Origin: Abditibacterium sp.
GTDB lineage: Bacteria > Armatimonadota > Abditibacteriia > Abditibacteriales > Abditibacteriaceae
Direction of reading: 5' to 3'
DNA: 44,528 nt
Assembly (NCBI GenBank): GCA_030448265.1
Contig: JAUJNG010000007.1
Span: 176,048-220,575, forward strand
The notes below the pieces were generated by a model that saw nothing but the letters and a program-made list of their open reading frames with translations, was not told the DNA's origin and made no database searches. Numbering within the stretch: position 1 is the stretch's first letter; each line of letters starts with the position of its first letter. Positions 16,276 to 24,925 of the stretch are shown here, piece after piece. Position numbers and translations under genes: made by a program.

Positions 16276-17223
16276 TTAATCATTTATCTGCGGCTCATGG
16301 TTTTCCGGTCTGCCACTGGGCCAGGTCTGGTTTCGAATGGGCTGCAAAATCGCCAGGACTTCGCGCAGCAGTTCCTCATCGAGCGGTTCATCCATCCAGC
16401 GCACGTTTTTTTCGATGTTTCCCACCGACGCCGTGCCAACCAGCGTGGTGGCGATGGCCTCGTTTTGCAGCGCGAATTGCAGTGCGAGTTTGGAAATATC
16501 GGCGCCGCGCGCGGTGCAAAACTGTGCGGCTTCGGCGCATTTTTGCTTCACCGCATCGGGCGCCGGATGCCAGTCGGGGGCGCCGCGCTGCGTCAAAAGC
16601 CCCATCGACAGCGGCGAGGCCGAAATCACGCCCACGCCGCGCCCGTGCAGCGTCGGCAGCAGCTTTTCCAGCGAGGTGTCGTTGAGCGAATAGCGGCAGT
16701 AGCTCAAAATCGTATCGACGGGGGCCTGCGCCGTCACTCGCTCGAAAATGGAAAGCGGCAATCCGGTAATGCCCACGAAACGCACTTTGCCGCTCTCTGC
16801 AACGCGGCGCAGCGCGGGCAGCGTTTCGCCGATGATTTGATCCAGATCGCCGAATTCGATGTCGTGGCACTGAATTAAATCCACATAGTCCACGCCCAAT
16901 CGCGACAGACTTTCATCGACTGACTTCGTAACGCGCGCGGCGGAAAAATCGAATTCATCCTCGCCGTAGCGCCCGACTTTGGTGGCCAGAATGTAACGCT
17001 CGCGCGCGACGCCCTGGAGCGCGCGGCCCAGGACAGTTTCGGCGCGCGTCAGGCCGTAGAAGGGCGAACAATCGATGAAATTGATGCCCAGATCGAGCGC
17101 GCGATGCACGCACGAAACGCCCTCATTTTCATCGATGTCGCGAAAAACCGAGCCGAGCGGCGACGCGCCATAGCTCAAAATCGAAACGGACAAACCGGTT
17201 TGCCCCAGAGAACGAAATTTCAT
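16276..17223 (-). CDS. aldo/keto reductase, L-galactose dehydrogenase-like
   Basis: About 315 residues. The closest family I recall is L-galactose dehydrogenase: SLGQTGLSVSILSYGASPLGSVF, DCSPFYGLTRAETVLG with catalytic Tyr, ATKVGRYGEDEFDFSAARVT with Lys, and QCHDIEFGDLDQI with His. GVISASPLSMGLLT and WHPAPD match too. It probably oxidises an aldose (L-galactose, L-fucose or a relative) to the lactone using NAD(P). I take the ATG at 17223 (MKFRSLG); an ATG at 17232 adds three residues, and neither has a strong ribosome binding site. It lies between a family A and a family B repeat. Confidence 0.9.
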   Translation of the reverse strand: MKFRSLGQTGLSVSILSYGASPLGSVFRDIDENEGVSCVHRALDLGINFIDCSPFYGLTRAETVLGRALQGVARERYILATKVGRYGEDEFDFSAARVTKSVDESLSRLGVDYVDLIQCHDIEFGDLDQIIGETLPALRRVAESGKVRFVGITGLPLSIFERVTAQAPVDTILSYCRYSLNDTSLEKLLPTLHGRGVGVISASPLSMGLLTQRGAPDWHPAPDAVKQKCAEAAQFCTARGADISKLALQFALQNEAIATTLVGTASVGNIEKNVRWMDEPLDEELLREVLAILQPIRNQTWPSGRPENHEPQIND

Positions 17224-17235
17224 GCTTCCCATTTA

Positions 17236-17369
17236 GCCACAAAACGAGGGATTAGAGAACGCGACGCGTGAGCGAGTGAGACCTGACTGCGACTTGAGAT
17301 GAACAGGCGTTGAGGAAACCAGACTGCACAGCCTCACTCGCTGACGCTTCGCGTTCTCTAATCTGTGGC
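17236..17369. repeat. palindromic repeat family B, copy 2
   Basis: Outer arms ATTAGAGAACGCG (about 17251-17263) and CGCGTTCTCTAAT (about 17350-17362) are extended by AGCGAGTGAG on the left and CTCACTCGCT on the right. These match the arms of copy 1 at 12222-12305. The centre (17282-17330) is longer and no longer palindromic. It lies between the AKR start and the lpd stop. Confidence 0.82.
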
Positions 17370-17374
17370 CAAGC

Positions 17375-18748
17375 TCAAATGTGAATTGCTTTGGATTCCG
17401 CCGCGAACGCCGCTTCTTTCACGCACTCCGACAGCGTGGGATGCGCGTGGCTGGTGCGCCGCAAATCTTCGGCGCTGGCGCCGAATTCGAGCGCGGCGAC
17501 CGCTTCGGCGATGAGATCGCCCGCGCGCGGGCCGATGATGTGGACGCCCAAAATGCGGTCGGTTTTCGCGTCGGCGAGCAGCTTGACTTTGCCCTCGGTG
17601 TGTCCCAGCGCCCGCGCGCGGCCATTGGCCAGCATGGGAAAGACGCCCTTTTTATATTCCACGCCCGCTTCTTTGAGCTGCTCTTCGGTTTTGCCGACGC
17701 CCGCGATTTCCGGCTCGGTGTAGGCCACGCCAGGAATGGCGTCGTAGTTGACGTGCGCGTAGCCCGAGGTGATGCCTTCGACGACCGCGACGCCTTCTTC
17801 CTCGGCTTTGTGGGCCAGCATCGGCCCCGCGATGACATCGCCAATCGCATAAACGCCCACCACGTTGGTTCTGAAATGAGAATCGACCGGAATGCGGCCC
17901 TTTTCATCCACCGTCACGCCCGCCGCTTCCAGATTCAGGCCGTCCGTATTGGGCAGTCGTCCCGCCGCAACCAAAACGCGGTCGGCGGTCAGCGGCTCGC
18001 CGCCCTCGATTTCAACGACGGCTTTTCCATCGACGACTTTCGCGCTTGTCACTTTGGTGCCGAGTCGAAATTCCAGGCCCTGTTTTTTGAAGATTTTAAA
18101 GGCTTCGTCGGCGATTTCTCGATCCATGCCAGGCAAAATGATGGGCAGAAACTCCAAAACCGTCACTTTCGCGCCCAGTCGCTGCCATACGCTGCCCAGT
18201 TCCAATCCGATATAGCCGCCGCCAATCACCACGAGATGCTGCGGCACGGTCGGGTAGGAGAGTGCCTCGGTCGACGTGCCGATGATGTCGTAATCGAACT
18301 CGATGCCGCGCAAAACCGACGGCTTGGAGCCGCTTGCGATGACGATGTGTTTGGCCTCGATTTCCTCGTCGCCCACGCGCACGCGATTCGGCCCAATAAA
18401 TTGCGCTTCGCCTTCGTAGCGCGCGACTTTGTTCTTTTTGAACAGAAACGCGATGCCGTCAGTGAGGCCCTTGACGATTTCATCTTTGCGCCCCAGCATG
18501 GTGGGCAAATCGAGTTCGACATCGCCCACTTTCACGCCGAATTTGCCGAGCGAGTTTTTGGCTTCGAGAAAGCGTTCGCTCGATTCCAAAAGCGCTTTGG
18601 AGGGAATGCATCCGACACGCAGACAGGTGCCGCCCAGACGCGGATTTTTTTCGATGCAGGCGGTGTCGAGGCCGAGTTGCGCGCCGCGAATGGCGCAAAC
18701 ATAACCGCCAGGGCCGGCGCCGATCACTAATAAGTCGTGAGTTTTCAT
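17375..18748 (-). CDS. lpdA: dihydrolipoyl dehydrogenase (E3)
   Basis: 457 residues. Reoxidises the dihydrolipoyl arm of 2-oxo acid dehydrogenase complexes, passing electrons through FAD and a disulfide to NAD. FAD site VIGAGPGGYVCAIR (about residues 7-20), redox disulfide in GGTCLRVGCIPSKALL (about residues 39-54), NAD site VVIGGGYIGLELG, the second FAD motif VYAIGDVIAGPMLAHKAEEEG, and the C-terminal HAHPTLSE with the catalytic His-Glu. ATG at 18748. It is downstream of odhA and odhB on the same strand, separated by three small genes, and is likely shared by the pyruvate and 2-oxoglutarate complexes. Confidence 0.95.
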   Translation of the reverse strand: MKTHDLLVIGAGPGGYVCAIRGAQLGLDTACIEKNPRLGGTCLRVGCIPSKALLESSERFLEAKNSLGKFGVKVGDVELDLPTMLGRKDEIVKGLTDGIAFLFKKNKVARYEGEAQFIGPNRVRVGDEEIEAKHIVIASGSKPSVLRGIEFDYDIIGTSTEALSYPTVPQHLVVIGGGYIGLELGSVWQRLGAKVTVLEFLPIILPGMDREIADEAFKIFKKQGLEFRLGTKVTSAKVVDGKAVVEIEGGEPLTADRVLVAAGRLPNTDGLNLEAAGVTVDEKGRIPVDSHFRTNVVGVYAIGDVIAGPMLAHKAEEEGVAVVEGITSGYAHVNYDAIPGVAYTEPEIAGVGKTEEQLKEAGVEYKKGVFPMLANGRARALGHTEGKVKLLADAKTDRILGVHIIGPRAGDLIAEAVAALEFGASAEDLRRTSHAHPTLSECVKEAAFAAESKAIHI

Positions 18749-18801
18749 AGAAATAAAGACGAGGCGAAGGAAACTGCGAGCCTCGCAACAAGTCGTATCT
18801 G

Positions 18802-19191
18802 CTATTGCGAAGGCGGGTTGAATTTCCCATCGAGCTTCAAGACGATAGTTTCGCCGTCTCGCGCGCTTTGCACACTCATTTCCAGCACATAAGAAAGTGA
18901 AATTTGATGCTTCTCGCTCACCAAATCAACCTCGAACGAGCCGTCTTCGTCCGCCATTTTTTCGAGATGGTCGCGCAGAGGTTTTAACACATAAAACGGC
19001 ACTTTGAGTTGTTCCTGCGGGTCTTCGCCGTCTCGCAAGCGATAAAAGATGCTTGCGCCGCGACTTTCAGGCAGGGGTTGAATATGAATCTCACGCGCCG
19101 CGTCTTTAATGGCGTAGGCCACGAGGGTAGCAACGATGCGCGCGATAGGGTCGCCATGGGGCTGGGAGTTGAAGGGAGTCAAGTTGAGCAT
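18802..19191 (-). CDS. stand-alone domain resembling the N2 region of GspE/PilB ATPases
   Basis: 129 residues. The pattern PIARIVATLVAYAIKDAAREIHIQP, then FYRLRDGED, then VPFYVLKPLRDHLEKMAD and the end DGETIVLKL follows, in order, the middle domain of type II secretion/type IV pilus ATPases (family form: IV..ll..Ai..gASDIHiEP, vRYRiDG, l...i..rlK.mA). No Walker A or B motif is present, and the length matches that domain alone. Possibly a regulatory or decoy subunit of a pilus or secretion motor, or a reused fold. AAGAAG upstream may be a weak ribosome binding site. Resemblance is by eye. Confidence 0.5.
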   Translation of the reverse strand: MLNLTPFNSQPHGDPIARIVATLVAYAIKDAAREIHIQPLPESRGASIFYRLRDGEDPQEQLKVPFYVLKPLRDHLEKMADEDGSFEVDLVSEKHQISLSYVLEMSVQSARDGETIVLKLDGKFNPPSQ

Positions 19192-19243
19192 AGCTTCTTC
19201 TTTTTGGCGCTCAGATTCGGCTGGAAAATTCTGCGATTAAACC

Positions 19244-19275
19244 AAAGCGCGCGACGAGAAATCGTCGCGCGCTTT
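19244..19275 (-). terminator. hairpin terminator with GAAA/TTTC tetraloop
   Basis: An 11-bp GCGCGCGACGA stem (19247-19257 with 19262-19272), extended by three A:T pairs, sits immediately after the stop of the 81-residue gene. The minus-strand side continues TTTGGTTT, so termination may be partial. Confidence 0.65.
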
Positions 19276-19521
19276 TCAATCCTCTTTTTTGGGCGGTAGG
19301 CGTTTGGCCAGTTCCAATTCGACTCGCAGCATGAAGTTTTCGCGTTCGTGGCGTTCGTTTTCGTAGTTGTGCTGGTTTTGCAGAATGGACAGCCGCAACG
19401 CCTCACTCAAATGCTGAACTTCCAAGCGCAAACGTTCGATTTCCCGTTTATTTTCCTCCTGCGTCTGCGTGAAAATGAGCAGCGCGCGCAAATAGTCGGC
19501 AAGAGTTTTGAGGAAATTCAT
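19276..19521 (-). CDS. small coiled-coil protein of unknown function
   Basis: 81 residues. A hydrophobic N-terminal helix (FLKTLADYLRALLIF) is followed by a long amphipathic, highly charged coiled coil (EENKREIERLRLEVQHLSEALRLSI and on). No catalytic motif. It overlaps the stop of the preceding 63-residue gene by ATGA (19518-19521), so both are made together and probably bind each other. Confidence 0.65.
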   Translation of the reverse strand: MNFLKTLADYLRALLIFTQTQEENKREIERLRLEVQHLSEALRLSILQNQHNYENERHERENFMLRVELELAKRLPPKKED

Positions 19522-19709
19522 TTCTGCCGCAGTAGCGCATCAATCTCGTCCAGCGTCGCACGGGTGCGTTTTTTCGAGATTTCAATGCTTTCCTGATAAC
19601 CCTTCATCCGCTCCTGCGAGGCCGCGATTTCGGCGAAAATGTGCTTGATTTCGGTTTCCAAAGCCTCCGCTTCGGCTTCGGGAATCTCAATAGTGATGGT
19701 TTTTGCCAT
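19518..19709 (-). CDS. small helical protein, partner of the downstream coiled-coil gene
   Basis: 63 residues. A short beta-like start (KTITIEIPEAEAEAL) is followed by a charged helix to the end. The start resembles small antitoxin-like or DNA-binding N-termini, but nothing specific is recognised. GAGGAGG lies nine bases upstream of the ATG, which fixes the start. It follows odhB after 14 bases on the same strand, so it may ride on the odh operon. Confidence 0.6.
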   Translation of the reverse strand: MAKTITIEIPEAEAEALETEIKHIFAEIAASQERMKGYQESIEISKKRTRATLDEIDALLRQK

Positions 19710-19723
19710 GATTTATAGCCTCC

Positions 19724-21127
19724 TCAAACCTCCAACAGCATCCGCGACGGGTTTTCCAAACACTCTTTGATGCGCTTCAGGAACGAAACCGCCTCGCGGC
19801 CATCGACGATGCGGTGGTCATACGTCAAGGCGACATACATCATCGGCGCGATCACGACCTGCCCATCCTTGGCGATGGGGCGTTCCTGAATGGTGTGCAT
19901 TCCCAAAATGCCCGATTGGGGCGCGTTCACAATCGGCGTGGAGAGCAAGCTGCCGTAGATGCCGCCGTTGGTGATGGTGAAAGTGCCGCCGGTGAGTTCG
20001 TCGGGCGTGATTTTGCCTTCCTTGACGCGCGTGGCGTATTCGGCAATCGCCAGCTCGATTTGGGCGAAGCTCATGCGTTCGGCGCGCTTCAAAACCGGCA
20101 CCACGAGCGCTTTGCCGCCGCCAATCGCCACGCCGATGTCGAAGTGGTTTTTGTAAACGATGTTTTCGCCGCGAATCTCGGCGTTGACGGCGGGGAAGAG
20201 TTTGAGCGCGTCGATGCTCGCCTTGACGAAAAACGACATGAAACCGAGTTTGATGCCGTATTTTTTGGTGAACGAGTCCTGATGCTGTTTCCGCAAATCC
20301 ATCGCGGCGCTCATGTCGATTTCGTTGAAGGTGGTGAGAAGCGCGCCGGTTTGCTGCGCCTCGACCAGGCGCTGCGCGATTTTGCGGCGCAGGGGCGTCA
20401 TGCGCACGATTTCCTCATCCTCTTCCGTGACTAAGGAGGGAGGGGAGAGGGGGGAGGGGGGAGGTTGGGGCGCTTGAACTTGCGGTGTGGGCGGCGCGGT
20501 TTTGGCTTGGGCGGCGTTTTGGGCGTCTTCTTTTAAAATCCGTCCGCCTGGGCCGGTGCCTTGAATTTGCGCGGCGTCGAGGCCGTTTTGCGCGATTTCG
20601 CGCGCGGCGGAGGGCATCACGCGCGGTTCGAGTTCGGTTCTGAGGTTGGAGGGCTGGCCGACGGCCTGATCGATGGCGTCGCTGGAAAGGCCGACGCGCA
20701 CCTCTTCGGCCTGGGGCGGTTGCGTTCCCACCGCGAGGCCATTGGCGCCAGGATTGGGCGTGTCGCCGGACTGGGGCGCTTCGACACCTTCGGTTTTGGC
20801 TTCGCCGGTGGGCGGCGTTTCGCTGCCGGCGGGCGTGGGAGTTGCGGGAGTTGATGCGGCGGGTGCGCCGTTGGACTTTGGCGCGGCGCCGGCCTCTTCC
20901 AGAATGGCGATGACTTCGCCCACGAGCGCGGTATCGCCCTGTTTTTTGAGGATTTTACCGACCACGCCGCCTGAAGGCGCGGGCAGTTCGACGGTGGCTT
21001 TGTCGCTTTCGAGCATGACCAGAGTTTCGTCGGGCGATACGCTGTCGCCTTCGGCTTTGAGCCATTCGCCCAGTTCGACTTCCGACACGCTTTCGCCAAC
21101 AGAAGGGATTTTGATTTCAACGGACAT
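19724..21127 (-). CDS. odhB: dihydrolipoyllysine succinyltransferase, E2 of 2-oxoglutarate dehydrogenase
   Basis: 467 residues. Lipoyl domain at residues 1-76 with the lipoylated Lys in ESDKA (K43). A long Ala/Pro linker follows, then an E3/E1-binding domain ([25 protein letters not shown]), a second Pro-rich linker, and the catalytic domain ending in [16 protein letters not shown] with the active-site His and Asp. VELPAP after the lipoyl site and the overall style favour succinyl rather than acetyl transfer. The second linker is encoded partly by a purine/pyrimidine-biased tract near 20433-20466. It might also serve pyruvate dehydrogenase, as no aceF is seen here. The upstream region is a family E repeat. 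Confidence 0.93.
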   Translation of the reverse strand: MSVEIKIPSVGESVSEVELGEWLKAEGDSVSPDETLVMLESDKATVELPAPSGGVVGKILKKQGDTALVGEVIAILEEAGAAPKSNGAPAASTPATPTPAGSETPPTGEAKTEGVEAPQSGDTPNPGANGLAVGTQPPQAEEVRVGLSSDAIDQAVGQPSNLRTELEPRVMPSAAREIAQNGLDAAQIQGTGPGGRILKEDAQNAAQAKTAPPTPQVQAPQPPPSPLSPPSLVTEEDEEIVRMTPLRRKIAQRLVEAQQTGALLTTFNEIDMSAAMDLRKQHQDSFTKKYGIKLGFMSFFVKASIDALKLFPAVNAEIRGENIVYKNHFDIGVAIGGGKALVVPVLKRAERMSFAQIELAIAEYATRVKEGKITPDELTGGTFTITNGGIYGSLLSTPIVNAPQSGILGMHTIQERPIAKDGQVVIAPMMYVALTYDHRIVDGREAVSFLKRIKECLENPSRMLLEV

Positions 21128-21137
21128 GGGAGTAATC

Positions 21138-21225
21138 TTTCAATGTTCAGCGTTCAATGTCCAATGTTCAAGGTTTGGTTTGAAATTCAACATTGAACAT
21201 TGGACATTAAACGTTCAACATTGAA
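21138..21225. repeat. palindromic repeat family E, left block
   Basis: Arms 21138-21171 and 21186-21225 are inverted copies built of CAATGTTCA, CAATGTCCAATGTTCAA and relatives. It lies between the four-helix-bundle gene stop and the odhB start. A shorter matching block, 21640-21674, lies on the other side of that gene. Confidence 0.85.
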
Positions 21226-21243
21226 CAAAGGGAATTGTAACGC

Positions 21244-21633
21244 TTAATTCGGCTTTTTGCTTCCACCTGATACTTTGCTTTGCGCGGTTTGAACACTCTT
21301 TTTGAAAATGCGAATCAGTGCATCGACCTCGCAGAGCATCGGCTGCACGCGCGGCGGATGCTCGATGAGCGGCGTGCGCTCGACCAGCAAGAGCCAGCGC
21401 TGCGTTTCACGCAGTTCTTTGAGGCAGATGCTCATCTTGTGGATAAAATCGGCGGTTGATTCGGTGGCCTGTGCTTCGGCGTGGTTAGGGAGTGGCGAGG
21501 TGCCGGAACGCAAAAGCTGACCTGCGACATGATTTGCGGCGCGGGTTTTTTGCATCTCTTCGGTCAGGCGCACGATGGATACCGAAAACTCCAAAAGGCG
21601 TTCGGCAAGATCAAAGGGATGCTGCGCGCTCAT
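21244..21633 (-). CDS. four-helix bundle protein (23S rRNA intervening-sequence type)
   Basis: 129 residues. Strong match in style to the IVP/S23-like four-helix-bundle family: FDLAERLLEFSVSIVRLTEEM, AANHVAGQLLRSGTSPLPNHAEAQATES, then DFIHKMSICLKELRETQRWL. The family is known from insertions in 23S rRNA genes and as stand-alone genes; its molecular role is not established. The ATG at 21633 is taken because the in-frame extension to 21669 is only repeat sequence (LNVQHWTLN). The gene splits odhA from odhB and is bracketed by family E repeats, which marks it as an insertion into the operon. Confidence 0.88.
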   Translation of the reverse strand: MSAQHPFDLAERLLEFSVSIVRLTEEMQKTRAANHVAGQLLRSGTSPLPNHAEAQATESTADFIHKMSICLKELRETQRWLLLVERTPLIEHPPRVQPMLCEVDALIRIFKKSVQTAQSKVSGGSKKPN

Positions 21634-21639
21634 GCTTTT

Positions 21640-21674
21640 GTTCAATGTCCAATGTTGAACGTTCAACATTGAAA
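21640..21674. repeat. palindromic repeat family E, right block
   Basis: TTCAATGTCCAATGTTGAAC followed by GTTCAACATTGAA. It matches the block at 21138-21225, abuts the odhA stop codon (21677) on one side and the four-helix-bundle start on the other. Confidence 0.85.
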
Positions 21675-21676
21675 GA

Positions 21677-24529
21677 TTAGCGGTCGAAGGCCGCGTCGAT
21701 CAATTCCTGCTGCTCTTTGCGATGGCTCGATGCGCTGCCCGTCGCCGGACTCGCGCTGCGCGCTCGCGTCGAAGCCGAAAACTCGAAGCGCTCGTTCAAA
21801 AAAGCGCGATAGGCGTATTCGAAATGACGGTAGGCGCCCATGTTTTCCGGTTCCTCCTGCACCCAGACCACTTTGGTGCCCTGCGCGTAAGATTCGAGCG
21901 CCCGTTCCAGTTCCTCCTGCGCGAGCGGATAAAGCTGCTCGACTCGCAAAATCGCCACGTCGTCGGCGCCGCGCGCTTCGCGTTCTTTGTCGAGTTCGTA
22001 GTAGATTTTGCCAGAGCAAAGCAGCACTTTTTTGATGTCCGGCCCCATGCGCCCGCCCGTATCGGGCAAAATGCGCTGAAAGGTGCCGGTTGCCAGATCT
22101 TCCAGGCTCGAAATGCACTCCAGATGGCGCAGCAGCGATTTGGGACTCATCACGATGAGCGGTTTGCGCCATTTGCGAAGCACCTGGCGGCGCATCAGAT
22201 GAAACATCTGAGCCGGCGTGGTCGGGTAGCAGACCTGGATGTTGTCTTCGGCGCCGAGCATCAAAAAGCGCTCCAGTCGCGCCGAGGAATGCTCTGGCCC
22301 CGCGCCCTCGTAGCCGTGCGGCAGGAGCATGACCAGGCCCGACAGGTGCTGCCATTTGTCTTCCGCCGAGACGATGAACTGGTCAACGATCACCTGCGCC
22401 GTGTTCCAGAAGTCGCCGAATTGCGCTTCCCAGATGCACAGCCCGCCCAGAAAGTCGAGCGAATAGCCGTATTCGAAGCCCAGAACGCCGATTTCGGAAA
22501 GCGGCGAGTTGTGAATCTCGACGCGCGCCTGTTCCTTGCCCAGGTTGAGCAGGGGAGTGAATTCACCGTCGTTTTCGACATCGTGCAAAACGGCGTGGCG
22601 ATGCGAAAAGGTGCCGCGCTCCGAGTCCTGACCGGTGAGGCGAATCGGAATGCCTTCGGTGGAAAGCGTGGCGTAAGCGAGCGCTTCGCCCGCCGACCAG
22701 TCGAGCGGCATTTCGCCCGCCGCCATTTGCGCGCGCGCCTTGAGAATGCGGTTGATGCGAGGATGCTGGTGAAAATCTTCGGGCACTTTGGTGAGTTGTT
22801 CGAGCAGCATCGAAAGGCGTTCTTTGGGCACGCCGGTCGAAATGTCGGGCGATTCGCATTCCAGGCCACCGATGTAACCGCCGTGCGTGCGCCGCACCCG
22901 ATTGGGCGCCACATAATCTTCCGAGTGCGCCTCGCTGAGTTCGGTTTCGAGCTGCTGGCGGCGCCGGTCGGCAATCGCATCGGCTTCGGCGCGCGTCACG
23001 CCGCCCAGTTTCAAAAGCCGGTCGAGATAGGCTTCACGCACCGGTTTGCGCTTGGCAATCGCAGCGTAAATGACCGGTTGAGTGAAAGTGGGTTCGTCGG
23101 TTTCATTGTGGCCCAGCTTGCGATACCCATACATATCGATGACGGCGTCGCGGCCAAATTTGCGGCGGAAATCCATCGCCATCTTCACGACGGCAGCGAC
23201 CGCTTCGGGGTCTTCGCCATTGACGTGGAAAATCGGGATTTGCAGCATTTTCGCTACGTCGGTGCAATAGTGGGTCGAGCGCGCTTCGCTTGGCCCCGTC
23301 GTGAAACCGATCTGGTTGTTGACGATGACGTGCAGCGTGCCGCCGACGGTGTAGCCTGGCAGCTGCGACAGATTGAGCGTTTCCTGCACCACGCCTTCGC
23401 CCGCGAACGCAGCGTCGCCGTGAATCAGGATGCACAGCCCGCGCTCGCGCAGGTTGTCTTCGATGCGGTCTTGCTTGGCGCGCAGTCGGCCCATCGCCAC
23501 CGTGTTGACGAATTCGAGATGCGAGGGATTGAAACAGAGCGCGAGATGCACTTTGCGCCCCGACGAGGTTTGCCAATCGTTGACGTAGCCGAGATGGTAT
23601 TTGACATCGCCGCCGCCCTGATAGAGATCGGGGTCTTTGTCTTCGAATTCGCGGAAAATATCGCGCGGCGACTTGCCGATGATGTTCGCCAGCACGTTGA
23701 GGCGCCCACGATGTGACATCCCGACCACGATTTCCTGCACGCCCTGTTCGCCGGCTTCTTCAATCGCCAGATCGAGCAGGGGCAGCAGACTCTCGGCGCC
23801 TTCGAGTGAAAACGATTTCGCGCCGGTGAACTTGCGGCGGATAAATTCTTCGAAAGCGACGGCATCGGTGAGGCGCGTCAGAATGCGAACCTGTTCTTTG
23901 CGCGAGAGTTCGAGGCGGTTTTGCGTCGATTCCATGCGCTGCTGGAGCCAGTTGCGCGCGTCGATGTCGTCGATATGCGTAAATTGCACGCCGATGGTGC
24001 GCGAATAGGTGCTTTCCAGGCGCGAAATGAGTTCGCGCAGGGGCAGCATTCCGGTGGGTTCGATGGTGCGGTCGCAGGCGAAAACCCGCTCCATGTCGCT
24101 TTCCCTGAAGCCGTAGAAAAGCGGGTCGAGTTCGGGAATGACGGGCTTGGGCGTGAAGCCGAGCGGGTCTAAATCGGCCAGCAGATGGCCGCGCACGCGG
24201 TAATTTCGCACCAACTGAGTGACGGCTTCCTGACGGGTTTTGGCTTCGTCGGCAATCGCGGCGCGTTTGGCGCCATTGGCGGGCGCGGTTCCGTTGCCGT
24301 TGGCGTGGCCGTTGTGGCCGTTTTTCGACTCGCCCGCCGGATTGAAAATGGAGGAAGGCGTAAAAGTGGGGCCGAGCTGGGTCGAGCCGTTTTCGCCTTC
24401 TCCAACGGTGGGAGCGATGGAATGGAAGTAGCGGCGCCACTGTTCGGGCACGCTTTCGGGGTCGCGCTCGAAGTCGGCGAAAATTTCTTCGACAAAGAGC
24501 AGATTGGAACTGTTGGGTAACTCTTTCAT
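21677..24529 (-). CDS. odhA: 2-oxoglutarate dehydrogenase E1 component
   Basis: 950 residues. Decarboxylates 2-oxoglutarate with thiamine diphosphate and succinylates the E2 lipoyl arm in the TCA cycle. The N-terminal E2-binding motif is SSNLLFVEEIFADFERDPESV, then a linker rich in Asn/Gly, the catalytic core with HRGRLNVLAN, HGDAAFAGEGVVQETLNLSQL and the TPP-binding region, and the C-terminal EEPENMGAYRHFEY. The ATG at 24529 has AAGGA eight bases upstream; the in-frame extension to 24571 is not conserved. First gene of the odhA/odhB region; its stop abuts a family E repeat. Confidence 0.95.
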   Translation of the reverse strand: MKELPNSSNLLFVEEIFADFERDPESVPEQWRRYFHSIAPTVGEGENGSTQLGPTFTPSSIFNPAGESKNGHNGHANGNGTAPANGAKRAAIADEAKTRQEAVTQLVRNYRVRGHLLADLDPLGFTPKPVIPELDPLFYGFRESDMERVFACDRTIEPTGMLPLRELISRLESTYSRTIGVQFTHIDDIDARNWLQQRMESTQNRLELSRKEQVRILTRLTDAVAFEEFIRRKFTGAKSFSLEGAESLLPLLDLAIEEAGEQGVQEIVVGMSHRGRLNVLANIIGKSPRDIFREFEDKDPDLYQGGGDVKYHLGYVNDWQTSSGRKVHLALCFNPSHLEFVNTVAMGRLRAKQDRIEDNLRERGLCILIHGDAAFAGEGVVQETLNLSQLPGYTVGGTLHVIVNNQIGFTTGPSEARSTHYCTDVAKMLQIPIFHVNGEDPEAVAAVVKMAMDFRRKFGRDAVIDMYGYRKLGHNETDEPTFTQPVIYAAIAKRKPVREAYLDRLLKLGGVTRAEADAIADRRRQQLETELSEAHSEDYVAPNRVRRTHGGYIGGLECESPDISTGVPKERLSMLLEQLTKVPEDFHQHPRINRILKARAQMAAGEMPLDWSAGEALAYATLSTEGIPIRLTGQDSERGTFSHRHAVLHDVENDGEFTPLLNLGKEQARVEIHNSPLSEIGVLGFEYGYSLDFLGGLCIWEAQFGDFWNTAQVIVDQFIVSAEDKWQHLSGLVMLLPHGYEGAGPEHSSARLERFLMLGAEDNIQVCYPTTPAQMFHLMRRQVLRKWRKPLIVMSPKSLLRHLECISSLEDLATGTFQRILPDTGGRMGPDIKKVLLCSGKIYYELDKEREARGADDVAILRVEQLYPLAQEELERALESYAQGTKVVWVQEEPENMGAYRHFEYAYRAFLNERFEFSASTRARSASPATGSASSHRKEQQELIDAAFDR

Positions 24530-24571
24530 AAAGCACGTCCTTGAGGTCTGCGGGCGGAATTTTGGGTGCAA

Positions 24572-24763
24572 TTACAGACCGTGCCGTGCAACGCCAGGTT
24601 CACTTCAGTTGATGGAAAATCATGGGAAGGAAAAGTTGAAACGGCGGCGCACGAAAACCGAAAGGGGAACGATTTTCGATTCATTTGTCAGGATAGCAAA
24701 ACTGTTCGCTAGTTTCTTTATCAATGAACCAAATTCGCCCAATTTAAAATATTTTAATGGAAC
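24572..24763. other. intergenic region upstream of odhA, no gene seen
   Basis: Between the divergent odhA and the isomerase gene. It becomes AT-rich toward 24740. No protein-like frame or RNA gene is recognised. It should hold the odhA promoter. The family C repeat follows. Confidence 0.5.
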
Positions 24764-24854
24764 AACCACAGAGGCACAGAGACACGGAGTTTTTGGCGAA
24801 GACACGCCGATAGCTTTACTTTGCTCTGGCCTTTCTCTGTGTCTCTGTGGTTGG
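24764..24854. repeat. palindromic repeat family C, copy 1
   Basis: Left arm AACCACAGAGGCACAGAGAC and right arm CTCTGTGTCTCTGTGGTTGG, with about 45 bases between. Same family as 32602-32688. Repeats of this ACAGAGACACGGAG type are common in several bacterial phyla. Confidence 0.88.
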
Positions 24855-24912
24855 TTTATTGATGTCTCATTAACTGTCGCACTGGGACGTGACCCTCCTC
24901 AGTTTGAAGTGC

Positions 24913-24918
24913 TATAAC
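24913..24918 (+). promoter_or_regulatory. putative -10 box TATAAC of a leaderless start
   Basis: TATAAC ends seven bases before the ATG at 24926, with no ribosome binding site between them. Upstream GTGACC at 24889-24894 is a possible weak -35. Confidence 0.45.
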
Positions 24919-24925
24919 TCGAAAA

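Noticed and set aside
17381..18730. Plus-strand 449-codon open frame opposite lpdA
   Set aside because: A mirror of lpdA codon structure, rich in Arg, Phe and Ala, with no recognisable domain.
21722..23716. Plus-strand 664-codon open frame opposite odhA
   Set aside because: odhA is unmistakable on the minus strand; this frame has no family-like sequence.
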